NCBI GenBank assembly: GCA_024689165.1
Contig: JAILDS010000053.1
Span: forward strand, 1-5,782
DNA length: 5,782 nucleotides
Reading direction: 5' to 3'
Source of the DNA: Clostridia bacterium
GTDB taxonomy: Bacteria > Bacillota > Clostridia > Oscillospirales > Acutalibacteraceae
Shown: piece after piece, positions 1-5,782 of the stretch
How the letters are laid out: every line of letters begins with the position of its first letter
How positions within the stretch are numbered: the first letter of the stretch is position 1
The notes under the pieces: model-generated
Database searches by the model: none
What the model saw: the letters and a program-made list of their open reading frames with translations, nothing else
What the model was told of the DNA's origin: nothing
Position numbers and translations under genes: made by a program

Positions 1-511
1 TTTGCGCGGCTTTAAGGAAATCGGCTTTGCCGAGCTGCCTGTATCCGAGCAGGAGCTGGATGCACACCCACTCATTGTCGTCGTAATAGTAAGAGTCCCG
101 GTTGCCGGCAACGGAATTATAGAACGAGACTCCGCTGACAATGCCGTCCGACGCCGCGATCTGAGCGTCCTCAACAAGATACCGATCCAGCGTATTGGAA
201 AGCGCGTCGCAGTAGTCCAGCTTCAGACGGACGTTTTTCGGGAACAATCGGTATGCGTCCGCCATCGTTTCGATAAAAGACGCCGCCGGCCACACGAACG
301 GCATGCCGTCACTGTCGGGCGTATCACGCATTTTATGATGGCCGATATCGTACCGTTCCTTCAGCAGCTGAGCGGTGATCCCGTATCCCGCCACAGCATA
401 AGGATCGTTAGCAGCGATCCTTGCCTGCGCCGGTGTCAGTCCGCCGGAAAAAGGACCCGCGAAAAAAAACATAATGACGCTCGTGAAAAACGCAATGAGT
501 TTCTGTATCAT
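1..511 (-). CDS. Secreted GH76-family protein (alpha-1,6-mannanase-like), N-terminal part
   Basis: The frame reads without a stop from ATG at 511 to the window edge, giving 170 residues; the rest of the gene lies outside. Residues 1-30 form a signal peptide: MIQK start, hydrophobic core around residues 5-19, and an AQA signal-peptidase site at 28-30. The mature part is helical, as expected for the (alpha/alpha) barrel of GH76. It has VWPAASFIETMADAYRL at 73-89 and a YYYDDNEW motif at 141-148, followed by an alanine/leucine-rich helix ending GKADFLKAA. The paired aspartates D144-D145 match the Asp-Asp pair regarded as catalytic in GH76 endo-alpha-1,6-mannanases. The likely role is extracellular cleavage of alpha-1,6-linked mannan, but GH76 specificity cannot be read from this fragment. 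Less likely alternatives are other (alpha/alpha)6-barrel families such as GH88/GH105 or the GlcNAc 2-epimerase family. The ATG is chosen for its ribosome binding site 8 nt upstream and the signal peptide that follows. It lies on the same strand as the GH2 gene, 199 nt downstream of that stop, with its own promoter. Confidence 0.82.
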   Translation of the reverse strand, partial: MIQKLIAFFTSVIMFFFAGPFSGGLTPAQARIAANDPYAVAGYGITAQLLKERYDIGHHKMRDTPDSDGMPFVWPAASFIETMADAYRLFPKNVRLKLDYCDALSNTLDRYLVEDAQIAASDGIVSGVSFYNSVAGNRDSYYYDDNEWVCIQLLLGYRQLGKADFLKAAQ

Positions 512-519
512 TTTTCGTT

Positions 520-525
520 CCCCTT
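520..525 (-). promoter_or_regulatory. Ribosome binding site of the GH76-type gene
   Basis: On the minus strand this reads AAGGGG, 8 nt before the ATG at 511. It supports that start codon over the in-frame methionine at residue 14, which would cut the signal peptide in half. Confidence 0.75.
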
Positions 526-540
526 TTGGATTTGATCAGT

Positions 541-568
541 ATTATATCATACTCCCGGTCAAAAACAA
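541..568 (-). promoter_or_regulatory. Extended -10 promoter of the GH76-type gene
   Basis: On the minus strand there is a perfect TATAAT at 546-541 preceded by TGa (549-547), an extended -10 element. A weak -35, TTGTTT, lies at 568-563 with a 16-nt spacer. Transcription would begin near 534, giving a leader of about 23 nt that contains the AAGGGG site. A better-looking TTGACC at 562-557 lies only 10 nt from the -10 and cannot serve as its -35. The promoter suggests this gene can be transcribed independently of the upstream GH2 gene. Confidence 0.7.
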
Positions 569-589
569 TAATCATATCTGCAGGGTGTG

Positions 590-616
590 AAAAAACCGTC
601 TGACGATGCTCAGGCG
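590..616 (-). terminator. Weak terminator-like hairpin after the GH2 gene
   Basis: On the minus strand CGCCTGA (616-610) can pair with TCAGACG (603-597) around a 6-nt loop, with one internal C/A mismatch. One G and then a run of six T (595-590) follow. It lies about 95 nt beyond the GH2 stop codon and before the GH76-type promoter, the right place to separate the two units. The stem is short and imperfect, so it may be weak or leaky. The rest of 512-710 shows no further coding or RNA signal. Confidence 0.35.
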
Positions 617-710
617 CCGTCTATTTTTATCGGATTGCGTTTGTTTTGCCGGTTATTCCGAAAGATCGAAAGACTATCTTGTACTTGCCGTTGAAAACCG
701 ATAAGGCTCC

Positions 711-3533
711 TCAAGATCTGTCGATCAGCTCTTTAAGAAGCAGGCCGGCGGTGGGTTCGTCAGAAAGATTCCCCTCGACCGCAAAGCAGTTGAAGATCAG
801 CTCGCCTTTACCGAGGCGGAAGCCGCTTAGCACGTGCGCCGAGCCGTAAGCGTCCTCAAAACCGTGATACCCCGTGTAAAAAGCCGGGCATATGACACGG
901 TCCGGCGTCTTTTTTGTCTCGACGGCGGGATGTGGGAAGGTCTGCCCGAACCGAGGAAAATCAACAAGCCCCGGTCCGAAACTATCAAAAAAGGTCCCCG
1001 GCGTCATCACGCATTCTTTGTGGTAAAGCCAATCGGGACGGTTCATCATGCAGATATCGTCAGCGACGCCGGTTTTTTGAAGCAGCTCCGGCTTATCCAG
1101 AAACAAACCCGCGTTAATAAACACGACCCTTACGCCGATAGCGGCGGCAGAAAGAATCTCGTCGAACATGTCAGCGTCTATATCTTTACCGACGAGGAGC
1201 AGTCCGCCTTCCGGTATCGTTCCGCTGACGCGGACGCCCCTTGAAAGCAGATACTCTTCAGTTTCCCGGGCAAGCCCGACGGCGCAGAGCTCATTTTTAT
1301 TCGGGACAGTATCCTCGGGGTCCGTCACATAAAACTCGACCGAGTCACCCGCAGGAGCACCGCCATTACGAAGAGAAGCGGTAAAGGTGTATTTCCCCGT
1401 GGGGAGGTCCGGTTTCAGACGTTCTTTAAAGACAGGTACTGCGAAGGCGTCGTCCATTATCTCAAATGTCCTTGAAAAACCGAGGGCTGTCCCGTTCGCC
1501 CCCCGCACCGAAAAATCGGCAGTATATTCGCCCGGTCGCAGGACTCCGTCGTTCGCCAGCACAGCCTCAAACTCAGCCGCCTCGCCGGTATAAAAGTGAG
1601 ACTTTACGAACAGGCAGAACCTCAGCGGCGCCCAGCCGTCGCTTATCGCGTCAAACATTCCGGGCTTGAAGCGCCGGAAATAGGTCCACAGTCCCTCGCC
1701 GCACATGCCGTGGTCAAGAAGCCCGGTCATGCTGTAACCGCAGAAACGGGGATTCGACCGTATCACGTTGAGATCCCTCAGCCGAGCGTCCGCGTTCAGG
1801 CGCTGGCTCTCGCGCAGCATAATCTCTGGGTCAGACCAGACAGAATCAAGCCCGAGCCGTTCCCAGTCGCGGCACAGGGCTTCGCTCTGGCGTCTGACCC
1901 ATGCCGCGTCCTCCAGCTCCGGGCTCAGACCCGCCTGCTGAAAGCGCCGGGACTCGTCTATAACGTCGAAGGCGGCGCCGGTGCCGAATTCCGATAGGAA
2001 GACCGGACGGGAACCGCTTCCGAGGGTGCGGAGCATTTCGGTGTGCTTTTTATTCATAGGCACGGGAGGATAGCTGTGGAAATCTCCCGCGCCGGAACGG
2101 GAAGCGCAGCCGTCTTCGGTCAGCAAACCGGTTTTTCCCTCCAGCCCCCAGAACGGCTCCCATTCAAATGAACCGGGGTTGGAACCGGACCCTATTTCCT
2201 GCCGGTCGTCGAACCTACCGCTGTTGAGAAGTATGAGGCGCGTGGGGTCCAGCTCTCTGGCGCGGGGCAGGAATTGCAAAGCGTTTTGAAAGACAGTGTT
2301 GTCGGCGTTCTCGTTGAGCAGGCCCCAGACGACCACCGAAGGATGGTTCCGGTCTCGGCGTATCATTGCCTCAATGCAAACGTCCCAGCGGCGCAGCATC
2401 TCCGCTTCGTCGCCGACGGGACAGCTCTCCGTCCAGCCGCCTCCGAGGCACCAGGAGGCGAGGCACTCCTCATAGACCAGAAGTCCGATCTCGTCGCAGA
2501 GGTCAAGCTGTTCCTTGCGAAACAGCCCTGCGATTGAGCGCAGCATATTAAAGCCGCAGGATTTGGCGTAATAAATATCCTGCCGCGTCATAGATGGGAC
2601 TTCGGGCAGCATCTGCCCACCGGGGAACGCATTGCCGGAATGAGCCGATCTTATAAAGAGCTTTCTGCCGTTGAGATAGAACCAACCGTCTTTTACCCGG
2701 AAATCACGGAAGCCGAAAACTTCCGAGACGGCGTTCTCTCCGAACTCCGTCGTCAGGGACAGTTCCGCCCTGTACAGGTAAGGATCGTCCACGTCCCACA
2801 GCCGTCTGTCCGGCACAGCAAGGGAAATCTCGGTTTGATTCCCGCCCTCGCAGAAAATGACCGACCCATCTGCCTCGGCGGCAAGCCAGCCGCTGGTCTT
2901 ATCGTACACTCGCAGGGTCAGCTTAGCTGGAACGTCCTCCGGCGCCGCCAGCCGCACAGACACCGTCGCAGTGAGGACGCCGGTCGCCGGATCTCCTGCA
3001 AAAAACACTTCTTCGATATACGCAGCGGGAAGCGCCTCGAGCGTCACGGGGTACCATATCCCGCCGTGGTTGAGGCTTGAGCCGGCCTGTTTTTTTACCG
3101 TTTTGTTCCGGTTCGGCACGTTCGTTATATTCAGCCCGTCGATATCGCGGTCTGTGGGATTGACCACGCGTACGGCGAGCAGGTTCTCCTCACCGTTTTT
3201 CAGTTTCTCCGTCACGTCGAAGAAAAACGGGACTTCGCCGCCCTCGTTTTCGCCGAGAAGCCTTCCGTTGAGCCAAACGGTCGCCTTGTAGTCCACTCCC
3301 TCAAATCGCAACAGCAGCCTGTCTCCCGGGCTGACAGACAGCGTGGGCGTCAGCCGGTTCCAGTAAAACGCAACGCCGTGATATTCCGGGAATATCTGCT
3401 GGATGATCGAGGGCACGGCTACGGGTCTCGCGCAGGGCGATACGGTTTCGGGCCAGCCCTTTGCCGCCCCTTCATTATTCTCATCTTTGTCGATAAGCCA
3501 ATCTGACAAAGATATCGTTCGTCTCGCAGTCAT
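711..3533 (-). CDS. Glycoside hydrolase family 2 enzyme with C-terminal extension (940 aa, complete)
   Basis: Complete gene, ATG at 3533 to TGA at 713-711. Residues ~1-168 form the GH2 jelly-roll sugar-binding domain (GVDYKATVWLNG at 79-90). Residues ~170-275 are an Ig-like domain. Residues ~280-640 are the TIM barrel. The acid/base is predicted as E408 in RDRNHPSVVVWGLLNEN (393-409) and the nucleophile as E515 in PVFLSEFGTG (510-519); DFHSYPP (484-490) fits the active-site histidine region. Family activities include beta-galactosidase, beta-glucuronidase and beta-mannosidase; the sequence does not settle which. The canonical RGVNRHE-like motif is replaced by IRSAHSGN (294-301), and the barrel ends with DHGMCGEGLWTYFRRFKPG (607-625), suggesting an uncharacterised GH2 subgroup. 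Residues ~645-738 look like another beta-sandwich. Residues ~745-940 resemble a Rossmann/glutamine-amidotransferase-like fold (GGLLLVGKDIDADMF; GKGELIFNCFAVEGNLSDEP). There is no signal peptide, so it is probably cytoplasmic, acting on imported oligosaccharides. An in-frame TGA at 3560-3558 rules out a longer start nearby. It is divergent from the GH36-type gene. Confidence 0.93.
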   Translation of the reverse strand: MTARRTISLSDWLIDKDENNEGAAKGWPETVSPCARPVAVPSIIQQIFPEYHGVAFYWNRLTPTLSVSPGDRLLLRFEGVDYKATVWLNGRLLGENEGGEVPFFFDVTEKLKNGEENLLAVRVVNPTDRDIDGLNITNVPNRNKTVKKQAGSSLNHGGIWYPVTLEALPAAYIEEVFFAGDPATGVLTATVSVRLAAPEDVPAKLTLRVYDKTSGWLAAEADGSVIFCEGGNQTEISLAVPDRRLWDVDDPYLYRAELSLTTEFGENAVSEVFGFRDFRVKDGWFYLNGRKLFIRSAHSGNAFPGGQMLPEVPSMTRQDIYYAKSCGFNMLRSIAGLFRKEQLDLCDEIGLLVYEECLASWCLGGGWTESCPVGDEAEMLRRWDVCIEAMIRRDRNHPSVVVWGLLNENADNTVFQNALQFLPRARELDPTRLILLNSGRFDDRQEIGSGSNPGSFEWEPFWGLEGKTGLLTEDGCASRSGAGDFHSYPPVPMNKKHTEMLRTLGSGSRPVFLSEFGTGAAFDVIDESRRFQQAGLSPELEDAAWVRRQSEALCRDWERLGLDSVWSDPEIMLRESQRLNADARLRDLNVIRSNPRFCGYSMTGLLDHGMCGEGLWTYFRRFKPGMFDAISDGWAPLRFCLFVKSHFYTGEAAEFEAVLANDGVLRPGEYTADFSVRGANGTALGFSRTFEIMDDAFAVPVFKERLKPDLPTGKYTFTASLRNGGAPAGDSVEFYVTDPEDTVPNKNELCAVGLARETEEYLLSRGVRVSGTIPEGGLLLVGKDIDADMFDEILSAAAIGVRVVFINAGLFLDKPELLQKTGVADDICMMNRPDWLYHKECVMTPGTFFDSFGPGLVDFPRFGQTFPHPAVETKKTPDRVICPAFYTGYHGFEDAYGSAHVLSGFRLGKGELIFNCFAVEGNLSDEPTAGLLLKELIDRS

Positions 3534-3547
3534 GTCGGCGAAGTCGA

Positions 3548-3554
3548 CCTTCTT
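3548..3554 (-). promoter_or_regulatory. Distant ribosome binding site of the GH2 gene
   Basis: On the minus strand AAGAAGG is the only purine-rich match before the ATG at 3533, but it lies 14 nt upstream instead of the usual 5-9. No alternative ATG, GTG or TTG lies in frame between it and the upstream stop. The 15 nt at 3548-3534 could fold as GTCG-7 nt-CGAC, which would shorten the effective distance. Translation may otherwise be weak. Confidence 0.4.
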
Positions 3555-3595
3555 TCGTCAAGCTCGGGAGTCGGAGAATTACATAGCTGAAAATC

Positions 3596-3624
3596 AGTAT
3601 AACGGATTTTTTGTCGGAATTCAA
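3596..3624 (-). promoter_or_regulatory. Promoter of the GH2 gene
   Basis: On the minus strand TTGAAT (-35, 3624-3619) and TATACT (-10, 3601-3596) are separated by exactly 17 nt, a good sigma-70/sigma-A arrangement. Transcription would start near 3589, leaving a leader of about 56 nt. It faces away from the promoter of the GH36-type gene. Confidence 0.72.
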
Positions 3625-3638
3625 GCGGGCGCGCCGAC
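3613..3638. promoter_or_regulatory. Candidate operator between divergent promoters
   Basis: Inverted arms GTCGG (3613-3617) and CCGAC (3634-3638) are separated by 16 nt. They are flanked on the outside by T6 (3607-3612) and A5 (3641-3645, after two G). The right half includes the palindrome GGCGCGCC at 3628-3635. The left arm falls in the spacer of the GH2 promoter and the element spans its -35 box, reaching to 11 nt before the -35 box of the GH36-type promoter. A protein bound here could control both genes. The arms are only 5 bp, so this is tentative. Confidence 0.25.
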
Positions 3639-3649
3639 GGAAAAAGCAT

Positions 3650-3678
3650 TTGACCGCTCAGAAGATCCATGATAAAAT
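3650..3678 (+). promoter_or_regulatory. Strong promoter of the GH36-type gene
   Basis: TTGACC (3650-3655), a 17-nt spacer, and TAAAAT (3673-3678), preceded by TGa as an extended -10 element. This is a near-consensus sigma-A-type promoter. Transcription would start near 3685 and give a leader of about 30 nt. It is the strongest-looking promoter in the window. Confidence 0.8.
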
Positions 3679-3688
3679 GAAATCGCGG

Positions 3689-3699
3689 CCGAAAATCGG
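3689..3699 (+). other. Small hairpin at the 5' end of the GH36-type mRNA
   Basis: CCGA, AAA, TCGG forms a perfect 4-bp stem with a 3-nt loop, a few nucleotides after the predicted transcription start and just before the AAAAGGAG ribosome binding site. A short 5' stem-loop of this kind may protect the mRNA end while leaving the binding site open. It is small enough to be chance. Confidence 0.25.
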
Positions 3700-3702
3700 A
3701 AA

Positions 3703-3708
3703 AAGGAG
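3703..3708 (+). promoter_or_regulatory. Ribosome binding site of the GH36-type gene
   Basis: AAGGAG lies 6 nt before ATG at 3715. It is a strong match and fixes this start, upstream of in-frame methionines at residues 14 and 26 that would lose the hydrophobic N-terminus. Confidence 0.85.
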
Positions 3709-3714
3709 CATAAA

Positions 3715-5782
3715 ATGAAACAGGTCTGTCTGCGCGCAGTCGCGCTGCCCCTTATGCTGATCCTTTTATTCTTTACCTTTTATAAACATATGGGAAAACT
3801 GTCTTTTTTAGATCCTCTGCCGAAATACTGTCAGAAGCTGTCCGACTCCTCCGAGCCGCCGGACGACGACGTCCTGCGCGAAAACGGCGGTTCATTCCTC
3901 TCGGGCAGCTTCGCCGCCCTGCTCTCCGGTGACAGCAGGATCTGTCTCGACGTACAGGGCAACCGCCTGTTCGTCACGAGTCTGTGCACCCTTGAAATGG
4001 GCGAGGACCGCGTCTCACCCTCCTCCGCCTTCGCCATGCCGTCTCACGCCGTGGTGAACGGCGCGGTCGTCCGACTTGCTTGGTCATCCGACGGCGCGGA
4101 GCTGTTTTTCGATACCGAAAACGGCGCCGCCGTCGCCGGGGCGCGTTATCGCTTCCGCAGCCTCTGCGGAACGTTCGGGCTCACGGTGGAATGCGTTTCC
4201 CGCCCGGATATCGCGGGACCCTTTGAGTTCAGGGTGACTCTCGAGAACCGCAGCGACAAAGCGGCGCGAATAGTCCCCGGGAATTATGCCTCCTTCACGC
4301 TGAAAAAGGCGGCGGACGAAACGCTGATGCGGATCAAAAAGGAAAGCGGAATGTCCGAGGGCTATACGCATTACAACGGGCAGTTTTTTGAGGGGAACGG
4401 CATTTACCGGGAACCGCTTCAGTACGGCAGGACCTATACCGCGTGGGTCAACACATATCAGAGCTTCAACGAGAACGGCTATCTGCCCATGGTGTATCTG
4501 GACTGCGGGGACAACGGCTGCTACGCGGCGCTGGAATGGTCCTCCGGCGAGGTCAGCGTGCAGTCCGGCAGCGGCGGCGTTACCGTCACCGCCGACCTTG
4601 ACTGCGTTTCCGAAAAGGAATACGTTTTCGCGACGACGGTGCCTGCGGGCGGGAGCTTCGCTTTCCCACCTGTGTATCTGGGCGTTTACGACGGGACCCC
4701 CGACGACGGGAGCAACGTGTTCAAAAAGTGGTTTTTCTCCTGCAAAGCGCCCGCCGCGCTGCGCGACGACCCGAACGAACCCCTCACTCAGATGGATTTC
4801 CAGAGCGGGCTGGACACCTACGGCATCGAAGCCGTGAAATGGGATTACGGCTGGTGGTCAGGCGAAAAGCTGGGCAACTGGGAGACGCTGGAGGGCTCCT
4901 GGAAACTGCGCGATCCGGACTATATCAGCGTACTGCAGGGATACGGCTGCGATTCCCTCGCCCAGTTCGGCGCGCTGACGCAGGAGCAGGGGAAGAGCCT
5001 GACAGTCTACGTCCTGCTGCACGACACGCTCGAGGGGGACGGCGCGCCTACTGACGCCTTCGGGGAATTCAATTCCAAAACGCACCCCGAATGGTTTTCG
5101 GACAGACTGATCGGCCTGGGCATGGGCAATACCGCCGATCTCGGCAACGAAGCGTGCGTCTCCTATCTGCAGACCGCGATGGCTGAGTTTTTCAACGATA
5201 ATCACGTGACCACATGGCGTTCCGATTTCGAGCCGATCTGCTTCACCTCAGACAAGCAGAACCGGCACGACGCGGACGGCACGGACGTGCAGTACTGGTG
5301 CAGCGTGGGTTTCCGTGATCTGGTCGGTTATCTGTACGAAAATGTCGACGGCTTCCGCTACGAAAGCTGTTCCAGCGGCGGGTCCATGAAGGATCTTTTC
5401 ACCGCGACCATGGCTGTGGTCATCAACTGCGACGACGCCGCCAATTACGCCGGTATGCGCGCAACCTTCTACGACAGCAGCTACGTCATCCACCCCGCGC
5501 AGCTCCAGATGCCCTGCAACGCCGATTTCGCCAACCCCCACAAGGAGCTGTTTTATCCTAAGGCCGAACAGGGGACCATGAGCGACGCGGATTTCAGGGA
5601 CGCCATGATTTCCATGGGCTTCAGGACCCAGTGCCTCGGCGCGCCGATGTTCTCCTCGTGGACGGGGACCCTGCTGACAGACTATTACGCCGAATACGCC
5701 GAGCTCTATAAAACGAAGCTCCGTCCCCTGATCCGGAACGGGAGCCTCTATCATATCCTGCCGCGGCCTGACGGCGTACACT
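3715..5782 (+). CDS. GH36-type (melibiase) glycosidase, exported or membrane-anchored, C-terminus cut off
   Basis: Open from ATG at 3715 to the window end, 689 residues, no stop. Residues 8-22 form a hydrophobic segment after K2 and R7; no AxA cleavage site is evident and K24, H25, K28 follow, so it may be a signal anchor. Residues ~40-330 would be the N-terminal beta-supersandwich, and ~340 to the end the TIM barrel. GH36-like motifs include FKKWFFSCKAP, KWDYGWWSG (375-383), the nucleophile candidate D504 in TTWRSDFEP, the signature YESCSSGG (549-556), and the acid/base candidate D573 in NCDDAANYAGMR (571-582). The barrel closes with LYHILPRPDG near the window end, so only the C-terminal beta domain should be missing. 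Family members are mainly alpha-galactosidases and alpha-N-acetylgalactosaminidases acting on non-reducing alpha-linked sugars; the exact substrate is unknown. WRSD replaces the classic KWD, and CDD the classic SDN, as in divergent branches of the family. The gene is divergent from the GH2 gene across 181 nt, with a strong promoter and AAGGAG site. Confidence 0.88.
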   Translation, partial: MKQVCLRAVALPLMLILLFFTFYKHMGKLSFLDPLPKYCQKLSDSSEPPDDDVLRENGGSFLSGSFAALLSGDSRICLDVQGNRLFVTSLCTLEMGEDRVSPSSAFAMPSHAVVNGAVVRLAWSSDGAELFFDTENGAAVAGARYRFRSLCGTFGLTVECVSRPDIAGPFEFRVTLENRSDKAARIVPGNYASFTLKKAADETLMRIKKESGMSEGYTHYNGQFFEGNGIYREPLQYGRTYTAWVNTYQSFNENGYLPMVYLDCGDNGCYAALEWSSGEVSVQSGSGGVTVTADLDCVSEKEYVFATTVPAGGSFAFPPVYLGVYDGTPDDGSNVFKKWFFSCKAPAALRDDPNEPLTQMDFQSGLDTYGIEAVKWDYGWWSGEKLGNWETLEGSWKLRDPDYISVLQGYGCDSLAQFGALTQEQGKSLTVYVLLHDTLEGDGAPTDAFGEFNSKTHPEWFSDRLIGLGMGNTADLGNEACVSYLQTAMAEFFNDNHVTTWRSDFEPICFTSDKQNRHDADGTDVQYWCSVGFRDLVGYLYENVDGFRYESCSSGGSMKDLFTATMAVVINCDDAANYAGMRATFYDSSYVIHPAQLQMPCNADFANPHKELFYPKAEQGTMSDADFRDAMISMGFRTQCLGAPMFSSWTGTLLTDYYAEYAELYKTKLRPLIRNGSLYHILPRPDGVH

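Noticed and set aside
2..535. Plus-strand open frame of 177 codons opposite the GH76-type gene
   Set aside because: The minus strand reads as a signal peptide plus a recognisable GH76 motif with a ribosome binding site and promoter. The plus frame has none of these and an arginine-rich, low-complexity composition.
557..562. TTGACC on the minus strand as -35 box of the GH76-type promoter
   Set aside because: It lies only 10 nt from the TATAAT, too close for sigma-A contact. TTGTTT at 568-563 with a 16-nt spacer fits better.
597..621. Plus-strand terminator from the same hairpin (GACG...CGTC, then TATTTTTAT)
   Set aside because: No plus-strand gene lies upstream within the window, so a plus-direction terminator has no visible purpose. 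The minus-direction reading is better placed.
834..3291. Several plus-strand open frames of 60-146 codons within the GH2 gene
   Set aside because: They lie antisense to a clearly conserved GH2 protein, lack ribosome binding sites, and have no recognisable domains. They arise from the GC-rich codon bias of the real gene.
4388..5054. Plus-strand open frames of 149 and 108 codons within the GH36-type gene
   Set aside because: They are frame-shifted shadows of the continuous GH36 frame, rich in Arg, Pro and Ala and without family motifs.
4858..5781. Minus-strand open frames of 115 and 177 codons opposite the GH36-type gene
   Set aside because: The plus frame carries the GH36 signatures across the same bases. 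The minus frames look protein-like only because of codon bias.
1..5782. CRISPR array, insertion sequence, tRNA, rRNA, riboswitch or toxin-antitoxin pair
   Set aside because: No regular direct repeats, transposase frames, terminal inverted repeats or tRNA-like folds were seen. The non-coding stretches are under 200 nt and explained by promoters and a hairpin.

Overview
The window reads as a carbohydrate-degradation locus from a Gram-positive-type bacterium, most likely an uncultured Clostridia-like Firmicute. The clues are promoters with clear TTGnnn/TATAAT-type boxes, two of them with an extended -10 TG, AAGGAG or AAGGGG ribosome binding sites, and a GC-rich coding bias over AT-rich promoter DNA. 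The lineage is an inference; there is no rRNA or housekeeping marker. Only three real genes are present, all glycoside hydrolases, and two of them run off the ends.

Layout. Positions 1-511 (minus) hold the N-terminal 170 residues of a secreted GH76-type protein (alpha-1,6-mannanase family), with a signal peptide and the family's YYDDN-W motif. Positions 512-710 are non-coding and hold that gene's ribosome binding site, an extended -10 promoter, and a weak terminator-like hairpin behind the next gene. Positions 711-3533 (minus) encode a complete 940-residue GH2 enzyme with no signal peptide and a roughly 300-residue C-terminal extension. Positions 3534-3714 are a divergent control region with two back-to-back sigma-A-type promoters and a candidate operator between them. 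Positions 3715-5782 (plus) encode the first 689 residues of a GH36-type (alpha-galactosidase/melibiase) protein with an N-terminal hydrophobic segment, cut off by the window end.

How they may work together (inference). The GH76 and GH36 proteins appear to act outside or on the outer face of the membrane, trimming alpha-mannosyl and alpha-galactosyl (or related) linkages. The GH2 enzyme appears cytoplasmic and would act on imported oligosaccharides. No transporter, regulator or sugar kinase is visible, so the substrate cannot be fixed; an alpha-mannan or a galactose-decorated glycan is a reasonable guess. I see no CRISPR array, mobile element, tRNA, rRNA or defence system. The window is an ordinary accessory glycan-utilisation region rather than a clearly new kind of system. 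The most notable parts are the poorly characterised GH2 subgroup, the GH36 variant motifs, and the compact divergent promoter.
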